Assembly: GCA_024234675.1 (NCBI GenBank)
Contig: JACKNU010000007.1
Coordinates: 56,734-120,733 of the forward strand
Direction: 5' to 3'
DNA length: 64,000 nt
DNA from: Pseudomonadales bacterium
GTDB taxonomy: Bacteria > Pseudomonadota > Gammaproteobacteria > Pseudomonadales > Halieaceae
In this document: piece by piece, positions 8,667 through 16,984 of the stretch
Position numbering within the stretch: position 1 is the stretch's first letter
Layout: each line of letters begins with the position of its first letter
Notes under the pieces: generated by a model
The model's input: only the letters and a program-made list of their open reading frames with translations
Databases searched by the model: none
What the model was told of the DNA's origin: nothing
Program-made: the position numbers and the translations under genes

Positions 8667-9794
8667 CTAGACCAGCACCAGGTTGTCGCGGTGGATGAGT
8701 TCCTCGTCCCGCAGGTAACCCAGCACCCCCTCGATCTCCCCTGAGGCCAGGCCCATGATGCGCCGGGTCTCGGCGGCGTTGTAGTTGACCAGTCCCCGGG
8801 CGACCTCGCGGCCTTCCCGGTTGCGGCAGGACACCATGTCACCCAGCTTGAACTCGCCCACCACGCCGCGCACGCCCACCGCCAGCAGGCTGCGACCCGA
8901 CTCCCGCAGCACCCGCACGGCGCCGTCATCCAGCTCCAGGCTGCCCTGGGTCTGCACCATCCCCGCCAGCCACTGCTTGCGGGCGTTCTGTGGCTGCTTG
9001 CCGGTACACAACCAGGTGCCGACATCGTCGCCGGCGGTCACCGCGGCGACGATATTGGCCACCCGACCGCAGGCGATGATGGTTTCCGTGCCCGAACGGG
9101 CCGCCAGGCGCGCCGCGCGCAGCTTGGTGACCATGCCGCCGCGACCCAGCACGCCGCCCTCGCCCGCCATGTCGTCCAGGGCGGGGTCGTGCACATCGCA
9201 ATGGTGCACCAGCTCCGCCCCGGGGTTGCGGCGGGGATCTTCGCGGTACAGGCCCTGCTGGTCGGTGAGCAGCAGCAGCGCGTCGGCGTCGATCAGGTTG
9301 GCCACCAGCGCGGCCAGGGTATCGTTGTCACCGAACCGGATCTCATCGGTGACCACGGTGTCGTTTTCATTGACCACCGGCACCACCCCCAGTTCCAGCA
9401 GGGTGTTGAGGGTGCCGCGCGCGTTGAGGTAGCGGTCCCGGGCAGTCACGTCGTCGTGCACCAGCAGGATCTGGGCAGTAGCTATGCCGTACTGCTTGAA
9501 GGCGTTCTCGTAGCCCTGCACCAGCACCGACTGTCCCACGGCTGCCGCCGCCTGCAGCTGGTGCAGCAGGTGGGGACGGGCCGACCAGCCCAGCCGCACG
9601 ATACCGGCGGCCACGGCGCCGCTGGAGACCAGCACCACCTCGCAGCCGCGCCGGCGCAGGGCCACCAGCTGTTCCACCAGGGTGGCGATCATGGCGGCGT
9701 CCAGGCCGCGACCGTCATCGGTCAGCAGCGCGCTGCCCACCTTGACCACCCAGCGCCGGGCCTCGGCTATTTCGGAACGCTCAGCCACGGTCAT
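8667..9794 (-). CDS. proB: Glutamate 5-kinase
   Basis: The product is 375 residues. It phosphorylates L-glutamate in the first committed step of proline synthesis. The amino-acid kinase domain starts at VVKVGSALLT and includes LVSSGAVAAG, VVNENDTVV and FGDNDTLAA. A C-terminal PUA domain (about residues 285-365) is present, as in the full-length enzyme. Its ATG is only 2 bases after the obgE stop, so the two genes are cotranscribed. The partner proA is not adjacent. Nothing is missing. Confidence 0.95.
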   Translation of the reverse strand: MTVAERSEIAEARRWVVKVGSALLTDDGRGLDAAMIATLVEQLVALRRRGCEVVLVSSGAVAAGIVRLGWSARPHLLHQLQAAAAVGQSVLVQGYENAFKQYGIATAQILLVHDDVTARDRYLNARGTLNTLLELGVVPVVNENDTVVTDEIRFGDNDTLAALVANLIDADALLLLTDQQGLYREDPRRNPGAELVHHCDVHDPALDDMAGEGGVLGRGGMVTKLRAARLAARSGTETIIACGRVANIVAAVTAGDDVGTWLCTGKQPQNARKQWLAGMVQTQGSLELDDGAVRVLRESGRSLLAVGVRGVVGEFKLGDMVSCRNREGREVARGLVNYNAAETRRIMGLASGEIEGVLGYLRDEELIHRDNLVLV

Positions 9795-9796
9795 GC

Positions 9797-11005
9797 CTAC
9801 GGCGCATATTCAACCTCGACATCATAGTCATCATCATCAAAGTCATCGTCGTCAGGGCCAGCGTCGCCCTCCTCACCCCGCGCCTGGCGGCGCCGGCTGG
9901 CACGGTAGGCCTCCACCCGCTCCCTGGCCTCGGCCTGCATGGCGAATTGTTCCTGCAGCTCTGCCTCGGCCAGTTCCGGGTCGGCCTCTTCCCGGGCCCG
10001 GCGCTCCTCCAGGTAGGTCATCAGGTCTCCGCAGAGGCGGTCCGTGCCCTGGCCACTGATCGCCGCGATCTCATAGACCGGGCCCTTCCAGCCCAGGGCG
10101 TCCACCACGGCCTGGCGACGCTCGGCAAACGTCGGGGCATCGACCAGGTCGGCCTTGTTGAGCACCAGCCAGCGCTCGCGCCGCGCCAGGGTGGGACTGA
10201 AGCGCTCCAGTTCCGCCGTGATCGCCAGGGCCGCGTCCGCGGGCTCGACGCCGTCAAAGGGCGCCATGTCCACCAGGTGCAACAGGATGCGATTGCGGGT
10301 GAGGTGCTTGAGGAACCGGATGCCGAGGCCCGCGCCCTCCGAGGCGCCCTCTATCAGCCCGGGGATATCCGCCACCACGAAACTGCGGTGGGCCTCCACC
10401 TTGACCACGCCCAGGTTGGGCACCAGGGTGGTGAAGGGGTAGTCGGCCACCTTGGGGGTGGCGGAGGACACCGCGCGGATAAACGTGGACTTGCCGGCGT
10501 TGGGCAGGCCCAGCAGGCCGACGTCGGCCAGCACCTTCAGCTCCAGCTTCAGGTGGCGCTGCTCGCCCTCGCTGCCTTTGCTGGTCTGCCGCGGGGCGCG
10601 GTTGGTGCTGGACTTGAACCGGGTATTGCCCAGGCCGTGAAAGCCTCCCCGGGCCACCACCAGGCGCTGCCCGGGGACGGACAGGTCGCCCAGCATTTCG
10701 CCGGTGTCTTCATCCAGGACGGTGGTGCCCACGGGCACTTTGAGCACCAGGTCCTCACCGGCCTTGCCGGTCTTGTTCTGGCCGCGCCCGGACTCGCCGT
10801 TCTGGGCCCGGAAGCTGCGCTGGAAGCGGAAGTCCACCATGGTGTTGAGATTGCCGTCGGCCTCCAGGATGACACTGCCCCCGTCGCCCCCGTCACCGCC
10901 GTCTGGCCCACCCTTGGGCACATATTTTTCCCGCCGGAAGCTGAGGCAGCCACTGCCGCCATTGCCGGCGAAAACCTTGATACTTGCCTCGTCTACAAAC
11001 TTCAT
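9797..11005 (-). CDS. obgE: Obg-family GTPase (ribosome assembly / stress)
   Basis: The product is 402 residues. The glycine-rich Obg fold comes first (KGGPDGGDGGDGG near residues 31-43). The G domain follows, with G1 GLPNAGKS at 166-173, DIPGLIEGA and LNKADL. The C-terminus ends in a strongly acidic tail (DDDDFDDDDYDVEVEYAP). Obg binds the 50S subunit and links ribosome maturation to nutrient state. It lies downstream of rpmA, separated by a terminator hairpin, and directly upstream of proB. Its separation from rplU-rpmA suggests partial readthrough or its own promoter. Confidence 0.95.
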   Translation of the reverse strand: MKFVDEASIKVFAGNGGSGCLSFRREKYVPKGGPDGGDGGDGGSVILEADGNLNTMVDFRFQRSFRAQNGESGRGQNKTGKAGEDLVLKVPVGTTVLDEDTGEMLGDLSVPGQRLVVARGGFHGLGNTRFKSSTNRAPRQTSKGSEGEQRHLKLELKVLADVGLLGLPNAGKSTFIRAVSSATPKVADYPFTTLVPNLGVVKVEAHRSFVVADIPGLIEGASEGAGLGIRFLKHLTRNRILLHLVDMAPFDGVEPADAALAITAELERFSPTLARRERWLVLNKADLVDAPTFAERRQAVVDALGWKGPVYEIAAISGQGTDRLCGDLMTYLEERRAREEADPELAEAELQEQFAMQAEARERVEAYRASRRRQARGEEGDAGPDDDDFDDDDYDVEVEYAP

Positions 11006-11034
11006 GTCGATTCCGTTGTGTTGCCTGCCGCGAC

Positions 11035-11063
11035 AAAAAAAAGCCCCGTCACTGACGAGGCTT
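11035..11063 (-). terminator. Intrinsic terminator after rplU-rpmA
   Basis: Read on the minus strand, AAGCCTCGTCA pairs with TGACGGGGCTT (one G-U pair) across a tiny loop and is followed by eight T residues. It lies between the rpmA stop and the obgE start, so expression of obgE probably depends on readthrough. Confidence 0.8.
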
Positions 11064-11087
11064 CGGTTCGACCGGCTGGACGGTGTC

Positions 11088-11345
11088 TCAGGCGCTCACC
11101 ACCTGGACGAATTTGCGGCTGTTGGGGCCCTTGACCACGAACTCCACCTTGCCATCGGCGGTGGCGAACAGGGTGTGATCCTTGCCGACACCCACGTTGG
11201 TGCCGGCGTGGAAGCGGGTGCCACGCTGGCGCACGATGATGCTGCCCGCCTGTACAGTCTCGCCGCCGAAGCGCTTCACGCCCAGGCGTTTGCTTTCGGA
11301 ATCGCGCCCGTTACGGGTACTACCACCAGCTTTCTTGTGTGCCAT
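11088..11345 (-). CDS. rpmA: 50S ribosomal protein L27
   Basis: The product is 85 residues and begins MAHKKAGGSTRNGRDSESK, the standard unprocessed L27 N-terminus that reaches the peptidyl-transferase centre. It lies 16 bases downstream of rplU in the usual pair. No leader peptide of the Firmicutes type is present. Confidence 0.97.
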   Translation of the reverse strand: MAHKKAGGSTRNGRDSESKRLGVKRFGGETVQAGSIIVRQRGTRFHAGTNVGVGKDHTLFATADGKVEFVVKGPNSRKFVQVVSA

Positions 11346-11361
11346 TGCTCAATTCCTCCGG

Positions 11362-11673
11362 TTACGCCGTGATGCCGGTAATCTTTACTTCGGTGAACCA
11401 CTGGCGATGGCCAGTTTCACGCCGGTAGTGCTTACGACGGTTGAATTTGACGATCTTGACCTTCTTGTGGCGACCGTGGGCAACCACCTCGGCGGTTACC
11501 TTGCTGCCGGCGACCACGGGGGTGCCGATCCTGGGGCTGTCACCGCCACCGATCATCAATACCCTGTCGAACTCGACGGTAGCGCCGGTTGCGGCCTCGA
11601 TTTTTTCCAGCTTGAGGGTCTCACCCTCTACGACACGGTGCTGCTTGCCACCGCTTTCAATCACTGCGTACAT
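11362..11673 (-). CDS. rplU: 50S ribosomal protein L21
   Basis: The product is 103 residues (MYAVIESGGKQHRVVEGETL), identical in length to E. coli L21, a 23S rRNA-binding protein of the large subunit. It is the first gene of rplU-rpmA, transcribed from a promoter about 130 bases upstream. Its leader contains a terminator-like hairpin. The ATG follows a GGAGT ribosome site. Confidence 0.97.
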   Translation of the reverse strand: MYAVIESGGKQHRVVEGETLKLEKIEAATGATVEFDRVLMIGGGDSPRIGTPVVAGSKVTAEVVAHGRHKKVKIVKFNRRKHYRRETGHRQWFTEVKITGITA

Positions 11674-11709
11674 GTTGGACTCCGTTCAGTTAGCCCGCTC
11701 GCAATCTGG

Positions 11710-11732
11710 AAAAAACCCTTGCAAATCAAGGG
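11710..11732 (-). promoter_or_regulatory. Terminator-like attenuator in the rplU leader
   Basis: On the minus strand CCCTTG-ATTTG-CAAGGG is followed at once by six T residues. It lies inside the predicted 5' leader, 36 bases before the rplU start, where it could stop transcription before the operon. The stem is only 6 bp, so efficiency is uncertain. Confidence 0.55.
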
Positions 11733-11808
11733 GGCAGAGCGTGGCACTAACAGTTGCTTTAAACCGACCGACAGCGCGCGGGCGCGCATGGTGGGCCAGA
11801 GGGCGGCG

Positions 11809-11837
11809 ATTCTACTGAAATCGGCCCCGGACGGCAA
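11809..11837 (-). promoter_or_regulatory. Probable sigma-70 promoter of rplU-rpmA
   Basis: On the minus strand TTGCCG (11837-11832) and TAGAAT (11814-11809) are 17 bases apart. The predicted start near 11802 gives a leader of about 130 bases. The -10 hexamer is the same as at rpsM, rpsJ and rpsL in this window. Confidence 0.6.
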
Positions 11838-11865
11838 GGCCTACTTGTTACACCTGGCCGCTCGC

Positions 11866-11894
11866 TTGACACACCGGGGGGTGCGTCCTAGCAT
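11866..11894 (+). promoter_or_regulatory. Probable sigma-70 promoter of ispB
   Basis: TTGACA (11866-11871), a 17-base spacer, then TAGCAT (11889-11894). The predicted start near 11901 leaves a leader of about 25 bases to the ispB ATG. It is divergent from the rplU promoter, with about 28 bases between their -35 elements. Confidence 0.65.
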
Positions 11895-11925
11895 GCGCGG
11901 GCACTTGGCCAAGCCCCTTCATTAT

Positions 11926-12888
11926 ATGCAAGACATACGCGCGACCGTCGCCTCGGAGTTCGAGCAGGTCAACCAACTGATCATCGACCAGCTGCGCTCG
12001 GATGTACCGATGGTGGAGAATGTCGGCCATTATATCGTCGACGCCGGGGGCAAACGGCTGCGGCCCCTGCTGGCCTTGCTCACCGCGGCGGCCCTGGGCG
12101 AGTGCTCTACCGACCATATCAAGTTCGCCGCGGTGGTGGAGTTCATCCACACTGCCACCCTGCTGCACGACGACGTGGTGGACATTTCCAGCCTGCGCCG
12201 CGGCCGCCCTACCGCGAATGCCGAGTTCGGCAACGCGCCGTCGGTGCTGGTGGGCGACTTCCTCTATACCCGCGCCTTCCAGCTCATGGTGCAACTGGCG
12301 AACATGGCCATCCTGGAAAACATGGCCGATACCACCAATACCATCGCCGAAGGCGAGGTGCTGCAACTGGTGCGGGCCGGGCAGACAGCAACCACCGAAG
12401 CCCAGTACCTGGACGTCATCACCCGCAAGACCGCCATCCTGTTTGCCGCCGGCTGCCGCGGTGCGGCGGTGCTCAGCGGCGCGGAGCCCGCCCTGTGCGA
12501 CGCCATGCACCGTTTCGGGCTCAACCTGGGTATCGCCTTCCAGATCGTGGACGACGTGCTCGATTACGAGGGCGACCCCGCCACCATGGGCAAAAACGTG
12601 GGCGACGACCTGACCGAGGGCAAGCTGACCCTGCCGCTGATCCACGCCATGCGGGTGGGTTCGCCGGCGGAACAGGCATTGATCCGGGACGCCATCGCCG
12701 CCAGGAGCACCGCGGGCATCAAGGATATCCTGGCGGCCGTCCAGCGCTGCGGCGCCATCGGGTACAGCCGGGAGCAGGCGCGCCACTACCACGACCTGGC
12801 CCTGGCGGAACTGGAGCGCCTGGGCGACTCCCCGGCGCGCACCGCCCTGCGGCGCATCACCCACCTGTCCATCAATCGCGACCACTGA
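11926..12888 (+). CDS. ispB: Octaprenyl (polyprenyl) diphosphate synthase
   Basis: The product is 320 residues. It builds the long isoprenoid side chain of ubiquinone from farnesyl diphosphate and isopentenyl diphosphate. The two aspartate-rich motifs are DDVVD (82-86) and DDVLD (209-213), with GGKRLRP at 41-47 and GKNVGDDL after the second motif. The ATG at 11926 was chosen because it matches the family N-terminus and lies just below the promoter; an open frame extends far upstream but is antisense to rplU. No strong ribosome site is visible. The divergent rplU-ispB arrangement is conserved in gammaproteobacteria. Confidence 0.95.
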   Translation: MQDIRATVASEFEQVNQLIIDQLRSDVPMVENVGHYIVDAGGKRLRPLLALLTAAALGECSTDHIKFAAVVEFIHTATLLHDDVVDISSLRRGRPTANAEFGNAPSVLVGDFLYTRAFQLMVQLANMAILENMADTTNTIAEGEVLQLVRAGQTATTEAQYLDVITRKTAILFAAGCRGAAVLSGAEPALCDAMHRFGLNLGIAFQIVDDVLDYEGDPATMGKNVGDDLTEGKLTLPLIHAMRVGSPAEQALIRDAIAARSTAGIKDILAAVQRCGAIGYSREQARHYHDLALAELERLGDSPARTALRRITHLSINRDH

Positions 12889-12907
12889 TTTCCCGCCGCC
12901 ATTGCGA

Positions 12908-12924
12908 GCCCGCGTTGCGCGGGC
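12908..12924. terminator. GC-rich hairpin after ispB
   Basis: GCCCGCG-TTG-CGCGGGC is a perfect 7-bp stem 20 bases after the ispB stop. No U tract follows, so it may be a pause or 3'-end stabiliser rather than a true intrinsic terminator. Confidence 0.4.
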
Positions 12925-12978
12925 CCGCGCGCATTCCTATACTCGTTGCATTCTTTCGCCATACCACAAGGTAATCGC

Positions 12979-14616
12979 ATGGCAGCGCGCCCACTGCTGA
13001 CGGAACTGGCCGACTACCGGCCACTGCAGGCTTTCGCCACCCAACTGCAGGCCACGTCCATTGAAGCACTGTTCGCGGCGGACCCGGCGCGCGCCGGGGA
13101 CTTCACCCTCGCGGCCGCCGGCCTCAGGCTGGATTTCAGTAAACACCTGCTGAGCAGGCCGGCCCTGGCGGGGCTCCTGCGCCTGGCCGAACAGGCGCGG
13201 CTGCCGGCGGCTATCACCGCCCTGTTCGACGGCGACAAGGTCAACAACACCGAGGACCGGCCCGCGCTGCACACCCTGCTGCGGGCAACCAGCAGCCACG
13301 GACTGGATACCGAGTTCGACGAGGTGCGCAAGGGCCGCGCGCAGATGCGCCAGTGGGCGCAGCGGCTCAACAACGGGGAGCAGAGCGGCTTTTCCGGCGC
13401 GGTCATCACCGATGTGGTCAATATCGGCATCGGCGGTTCCGACCTGGGCCCCCGCCTGGTGAGCGAGGCCCTGCGCCCGTTCCACGGCGACATCAGCTGC
13501 CACTACGTGGCCAATGTGGACCCCGCCGACCTGCAGGATACGCTGCTGGAACTGGATCCCGGCTCCACCCTGTTTATCGTCTGCTCGAAATCCTTCCGCA
13601 CCGAGGAGACCCTTACCAACAGCCTCGCGGCCCGCAACTGGATGCTCAACGCCGGCGCCAGTGTCGCCGACCTGGACAGGCATTTCCTCGCCGTCACCAG
13701 CAACCTGCAGGCCGCCGCGGACTTCGGGATTCCGGCAGCCAACTGCCTGCCCATGTGGGACTGGGTGGGCGGGCGCTACTCCGTGTGGTCGGCCGTGGGG
13801 CTGAGCTGCGCGATCGCCGTGGGCTGGGAGCACTTCGAACAGTTCCTGGCGGGGGCCGAGGCCATGGACGAGCATTTCCATGGCTGCCCGCTGCAGGCCA
13901 ATATGCCGGCGCTGATGGGCCTGCTGGAGCTGTGGTACTGCAATTTCCTCGGCGCCGGCAACCACGTGGTGCTGCCCTACGATCACAGCCTGCGCAAACT
14001 GCCGGACTTCCTGCAGCAGCTGACCATGGAGAGCAACGGCAAGCGGGTCAGCCGCGACGGCCGGCAATTGGCCTACTCCACCGCGCCGGTGCTGTGGGGC
14101 TCCGCCGGCACCATCGGGCAGCACTCCTTTCACCAGTTGTTGCACCAGGGCACGCTGCTGTGCCCCGCCGACTTCGTGTTGCCCCTCACCACCCACACCG
14201 GCATGCCCGAACAGCACCGGCGCCTGGTGGCCAACGGCCTGGCCCAGAGCCGCACCCTGATGGTAGGCAGGTCCGCCGACGCCGCCCGGGAGGCCCTGTT
14301 GCAGCGCGGCCTGGACGAGGCCGAGGCGACGCGCCTGGCGCCTCACCTGGCGATGCCGGGCAACCGGCCCAGCAGCGTGCTCACCATGGATTCGGTCAAC
14401 CCCTCGACCCTGGGGGCGCTGTTGGCACTGTACGAGCACCGCACCTTCTGCAGCGGCGTGCTGTGGGGCATCAACTCTTTCGACCAGTGGGGCGTGGAAC
14501 TGGGCAAGGAGATCGGCACCCGCATCCTGGCGCAGCTGGCGGGCGAGTCCGCCGGGGGCGACATGGACCCGGCCACCCGGCGCCTGATGGACGAATGGCG
14601 AGCTGCACAGGGCTGA
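12979..14616 (+). CDS. pgi: Glucose-6-phosphate isomerase
   Basis: The product is 545 residues. It interconverts glucose 6-phosphate and fructose 6-phosphate. The family blocks NIGIGGSDLGP, DWVGGRYSVWSAVG and GTIGQHSFHQLLHQGT are intact, with likely catalytic Glu351, His382 and Lys510. The ATG at 12979, preceded by AAGG, gives the usual start; an in-frame ATG 11 codons earlier has no ribosome site. It lies upstream of, and convergent with, the manB-galU-manC genes, and supplies fructose 6-phosphate for mannose-6-phosphate formation. Confidence 0.96.
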   Translation: MAARPLLTELADYRPLQAFATQLQATSIEALFAADPARAGDFTLAAAGLRLDFSKHLLSRPALAGLLRLAEQARLPAAITALFDGDKVNNTEDRPALHTLLRATSSHGLDTEFDEVRKGRAQMRQWAQRLNNGEQSGFSGAVITDVVNIGIGGSDLGPRLVSEALRPFHGDISCHYVANVDPADLQDTLLELDPGSTLFIVCSKSFRTEETLTNSLAARNWMLNAGASVADLDRHFLAVTSNLQAAADFGIPAANCLPMWDWVGGRYSVWSAVGLSCAIAVGWEHFEQFLAGAEAMDEHFHGCPLQANMPALMGLLELWYCNFLGAGNHVVLPYDHSLRKLPDFLQQLTMESNGKRVSRDGRQLAYSTAPVLWGSAGTIGQHSFHQLLHQGTLLCPADFVLPLTTHTGMPEQHRRLVANGLAQSRTLMVGRSADAAREALLQRGLDEAEATRLAPHLAMPGNRPSSVLTMDSVNPSTLGALLALYEHRTFCSGVLWGINSFDQWGVELGKEIGTRILAQLAGESAGGDMDPATRRLMDEWRAAQG

Positions 14617-14646
14617 GAAAACCCGAATATAAGCAGGTAGGCGTCG

Positions 14647-14744
14647 AACCGAGTATGGCTTGGCGGGACCGTTGAGCGCAGGGATGCGCGATACGAGCCT
14701 ACATGGATGTATTCACGGCGAGTCCCGACAGGCCATACTCGGTT
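14647..14744. repeat. 98-bp inverted-repeat element between pgi and manB
   Basis: The left arm at 14648-14669 (ACCGAGTATGGCTTGGCGGG and on) matches the reverse complement of 14722-14743 with two mismatches, extended by one more pair outside. The 52-base loop includes CTACATGGATGTATTCACGG. It fills most of the gap between two convergent genes and carries no coding sequence. The layout suggests a small dispersed element or a bidirectional terminator. Confidence 0.6.
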
Positions 14745-14756
14745 TGGCGCCGGTGT

Positions 14757-16124
14757 TCACCGTTGTAGCGGAGCGTCGATCAGCGCCAGCAACTCCGCGG
14801 TTTTCGCTTCCATCAGCGCCGCGTCCCCGCGACTCTCGACGTTCAGGCGCACCACCGGCTCGGTATTGGACATGCGCAGGTTGAAGCGCCACTGGCCCAG
14901 CACCATGCTGAGGCCGTCCACGTGCTCCACGCTGTCGGCCTGGTCGCCGTAGGTCGCCTCCACCCGCGCCAGCACCGCGGCCGGGTCGTCGATTGTGCGG
15001 TTGATTTCACCGCTGCAGGGATAGGCCGCCATGCGCTGTGACACCAGCGTGGAGAGCCCCTCCCCGGCCGCGCTTACCAGCCCGGCCACCAGCAGCCAGG
15101 GGATCATGCCACTGTCGCAGTAGGCGAAATCCCGAAAATAGTGGTGGGCGCTCATCTCCCCGCCATAGACCGCGTTTTCCAGCCGCATGCGCTCCTTGAT
15201 GAAGGCGTGGCCGGTCTTGCTCTGCACCGCTTCGCCCCCCAGGGACTCGACGATATCGACGGTGTTCCACACCAGCCGCGGGTCGTGCACCACCCGCCCG
15301 GGTCCCTGCAGCTTGAGAAAGGCCGCCGCCAGCAGCCCCACCACGTAGTAGCCCTCGATAAAATCCCCGTGCTCGTCAAAGAAGAAGCAGCGGTCGAAAT
15401 CGCCGTCCCAGGCGATGCCCATGTCGGCCCCGTGCTCGCGCACGGCATTGATCGCCGCCGCGCGGTTCTCCGGCAGCAGCGGGTTGGGTACGCCGTTGGG
15501 GAAATTGCCGTCCGCCTGGTGATGCAACTTGATGAACTCGAAGGGCAGGTGCGGCTCCAGCAGGTCCACCACCCGGCCGGCGCCGCCATTGCCTGCATCC
15601 ACCACGATCTTCAGCGGCTTGAGTTTGGCCACATCCACGTAGGACAACAGGTGTTCCACGTAGGCCCCGGAGGTATCCAGGCTGTGCAGGCTGCCGCGCT
15701 TTGGCGCCGGGGTGAACACATTCGCTTCCGCCGCGGCCTTGATGTCCAGCAGGCCGGTATCGCCAGACACGGGCCTGGACTCCTCGCGCACGAACTTCAT
15801 GCCGTTGTAGTCCCTGGGGTTATGGCTGGCCGTCACCGCGATACCGCCGTCCAGGCCGGCATGGGAGGTGGCGAAGTATATCTCCTCGGTGCCCGACAGG
15901 CCGATGTCATAAACATCCACCCCCTGCTCCAGCAGGCCCTCCACCAGGGCGCCCTTGATCGCCTCGCTGGTCAGGCGTATGTCATGTCCAACCACCACCT
16001 GGCGTGGCCCGATGACCTGGGCGTAGGCGCGCCCTATGCGCCGGGCGATATCCTCGTTCAGCTGGTCCGGCACCCGGCCGCGGACGTCGTAGGCCTTGAA
16101 ACAGCTAAGCTCGTTCACCGCCAT
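14757..16124 (-). CDS. manB: Phosphomannomutase / phosphoglucomutase (CpsG/ManB type)
   Basis: The product is 455 residues, about the length of E. coli CpsG (456). It converts mannose 6-phosphate to mannose 1-phosphate. The phosphoserine is Ser100 in TASHNP, and the metal loop DGDFDR begins at Asp240. The sugar-specificity loop GGEMSAHHY and the phosphate loop RMSNTEPVVRL follow. The N-terminus (LSCFKAYDVRGRVPDQLNEDIA) resembles CpsG more than AlgC, but glucose 1-phosphate activity is possible. It is the last gene of manC-galU-manB, 7 bases after galU. Confidence 0.92.
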   Translation of the reverse strand: MAVNELSCFKAYDVRGRVPDQLNEDIARRIGRAYAQVIGPRQVVVGHDIRLTSEAIKGALVEGLLEQGVDVYDIGLSGTEEIYFATSHAGLDGGIAVTASHNPRDYNGMKFVREESRPVSGDTGLLDIKAAAEANVFTPAPKRGSLHSLDTSGAYVEHLLSYVDVAKLKPLKIVVDAGNGGAGRVVDLLEPHLPFEFIKLHHQADGNFPNGVPNPLLPENRAAAINAVREHGADMGIAWDGDFDRCFFFDEHGDFIEGYYVVGLLAAAFLKLQGPGRVVHDPRLVWNTVDIVESLGGEAVQSKTGHAFIKERMRLENAVYGGEMSAHHYFRDFAYCDSGMIPWLLVAGLVSAAGEGLSTLVSQRMAAYPCSGEINRTIDDPAAVLARVEATYGDQADSVEHVDGLSMVLGQWRFNLRMSNTEPVVRLNVESRGDAALMEAKTAELLALIDAPLQR

Positions 16125-16131
16125 GCACCCC

Positions 16132-16962
16132 TCAATCCTCCTCGTAGAAATGCTCGTAGACGTAGTTGGTCGCCTCTACGAAGCCGGGGACGCTGCCGCA
16201 GTCGAAGCGCCGGCCTTTGAACTTGTAGGCCATGACGCAACCGCGCCGGGCCTGGGTCTGCAGGGCATCGGTGAGCTGGATTTCGCCGTTCGCGCCGGGC
16301 CTGGTTTCGCGGATGATATCGAATATGTCCGGCGTCAGGATATAGCGGCCGATGATCGCCAGGTTGGAGGGTGCATCCGCCGGGTCCGGTTTCTCCACCA
16401 TCTCGTCGACGCGATAAATGCCGTCCTTCAGGCTTTCACCGGCGATTACCCCGTACTTGTTGACCTCTTCCGGGGGCACTTCCTGAATGGCCACGATGGA
16501 ACAGCGAAACTGGTTGAACAGCTCGGCCATCTGCGCCAGCACGCCGGGGCCATCATTGATGCACAGGTCGTCTGACAGCAGCACCCCGAAGGGCTCGTTG
16601 CCGATCAGCGACTGCCCGGTGAGGATCGCGTGCCCCAGTCCCTTCATCTCGCGCTGGCGGACCATGGTAAAGACACCCTTGTCCAGCACGCTGCGAATAC
16701 TCTCCAGCCGCGCCTCCTTGCCGCTGCCGGATATCTGGTGCTCCAGCTCATAACTGATGTCGAAGTGGTCGGCGATGGCGCGCTTGCCGCGCCCGGTAAC
16801 CATTGCACAGGTGGTCATGCCGGCCTCTATGGCTTCTTCGACCCCGTATTGCACCAGCGGCTTGTTGACGATGGGCAACATTTCCTTGGGCATGCTCTTG
16901 GTGGCCGGCAGGAAGCGGGTGCCGTAGCCCGCCACTGGAAACAGACACTTGGTAATAGTCAT
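16132..16962 (-). CDS. galU: UTP-glucose-1-phosphate uridylyltransferase
   Basis: The product is 276 residues. It makes UDP-glucose, a precursor for lipopolysaccharide core, exopolysaccharide and osmoprotectant glucans. The nucleotide-binding start LFPVAGYGTRFLPATKSMPK is intact, as are KPLVQYGVEEA and the sugar region VEKPDPADAPSNLAIIGRYI. It sits between manC (22 bases upstream) and manB (7 bases downstream), so one message is likely. Confidence 0.95.
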   Translation of the reverse strand: MTITKCLFPVAGYGTRFLPATKSMPKEMLPIVNKPLVQYGVEEAIEAGMTTCAMVTGRGKRAIADHFDISYELEHQISGSGKEARLESIRSVLDKGVFTMVRQREMKGLGHAILTGQSLIGNEPFGVLLSDDLCINDGPGVLAQMAELFNQFRCSIVAIQEVPPEEVNKYGVIAGESLKDGIYRVDEMVEKPDPADAPSNLAIIGRYILTPDIFDIIRETRPGANGEIQLTDALQTQARRGCVMAYKFKGRRFDCGSVPGFVEATNYVYEHFYEED

Positions 16963-16984
16963 GGAATCTCCCTATACAAGCGGC

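Noticed and set aside
11182..11925. N-terminal extension of ispB across rplU and rpmA
   Set aside because: It would be antisense to two ribosomal-protein genes and precedes the ispB promoter.
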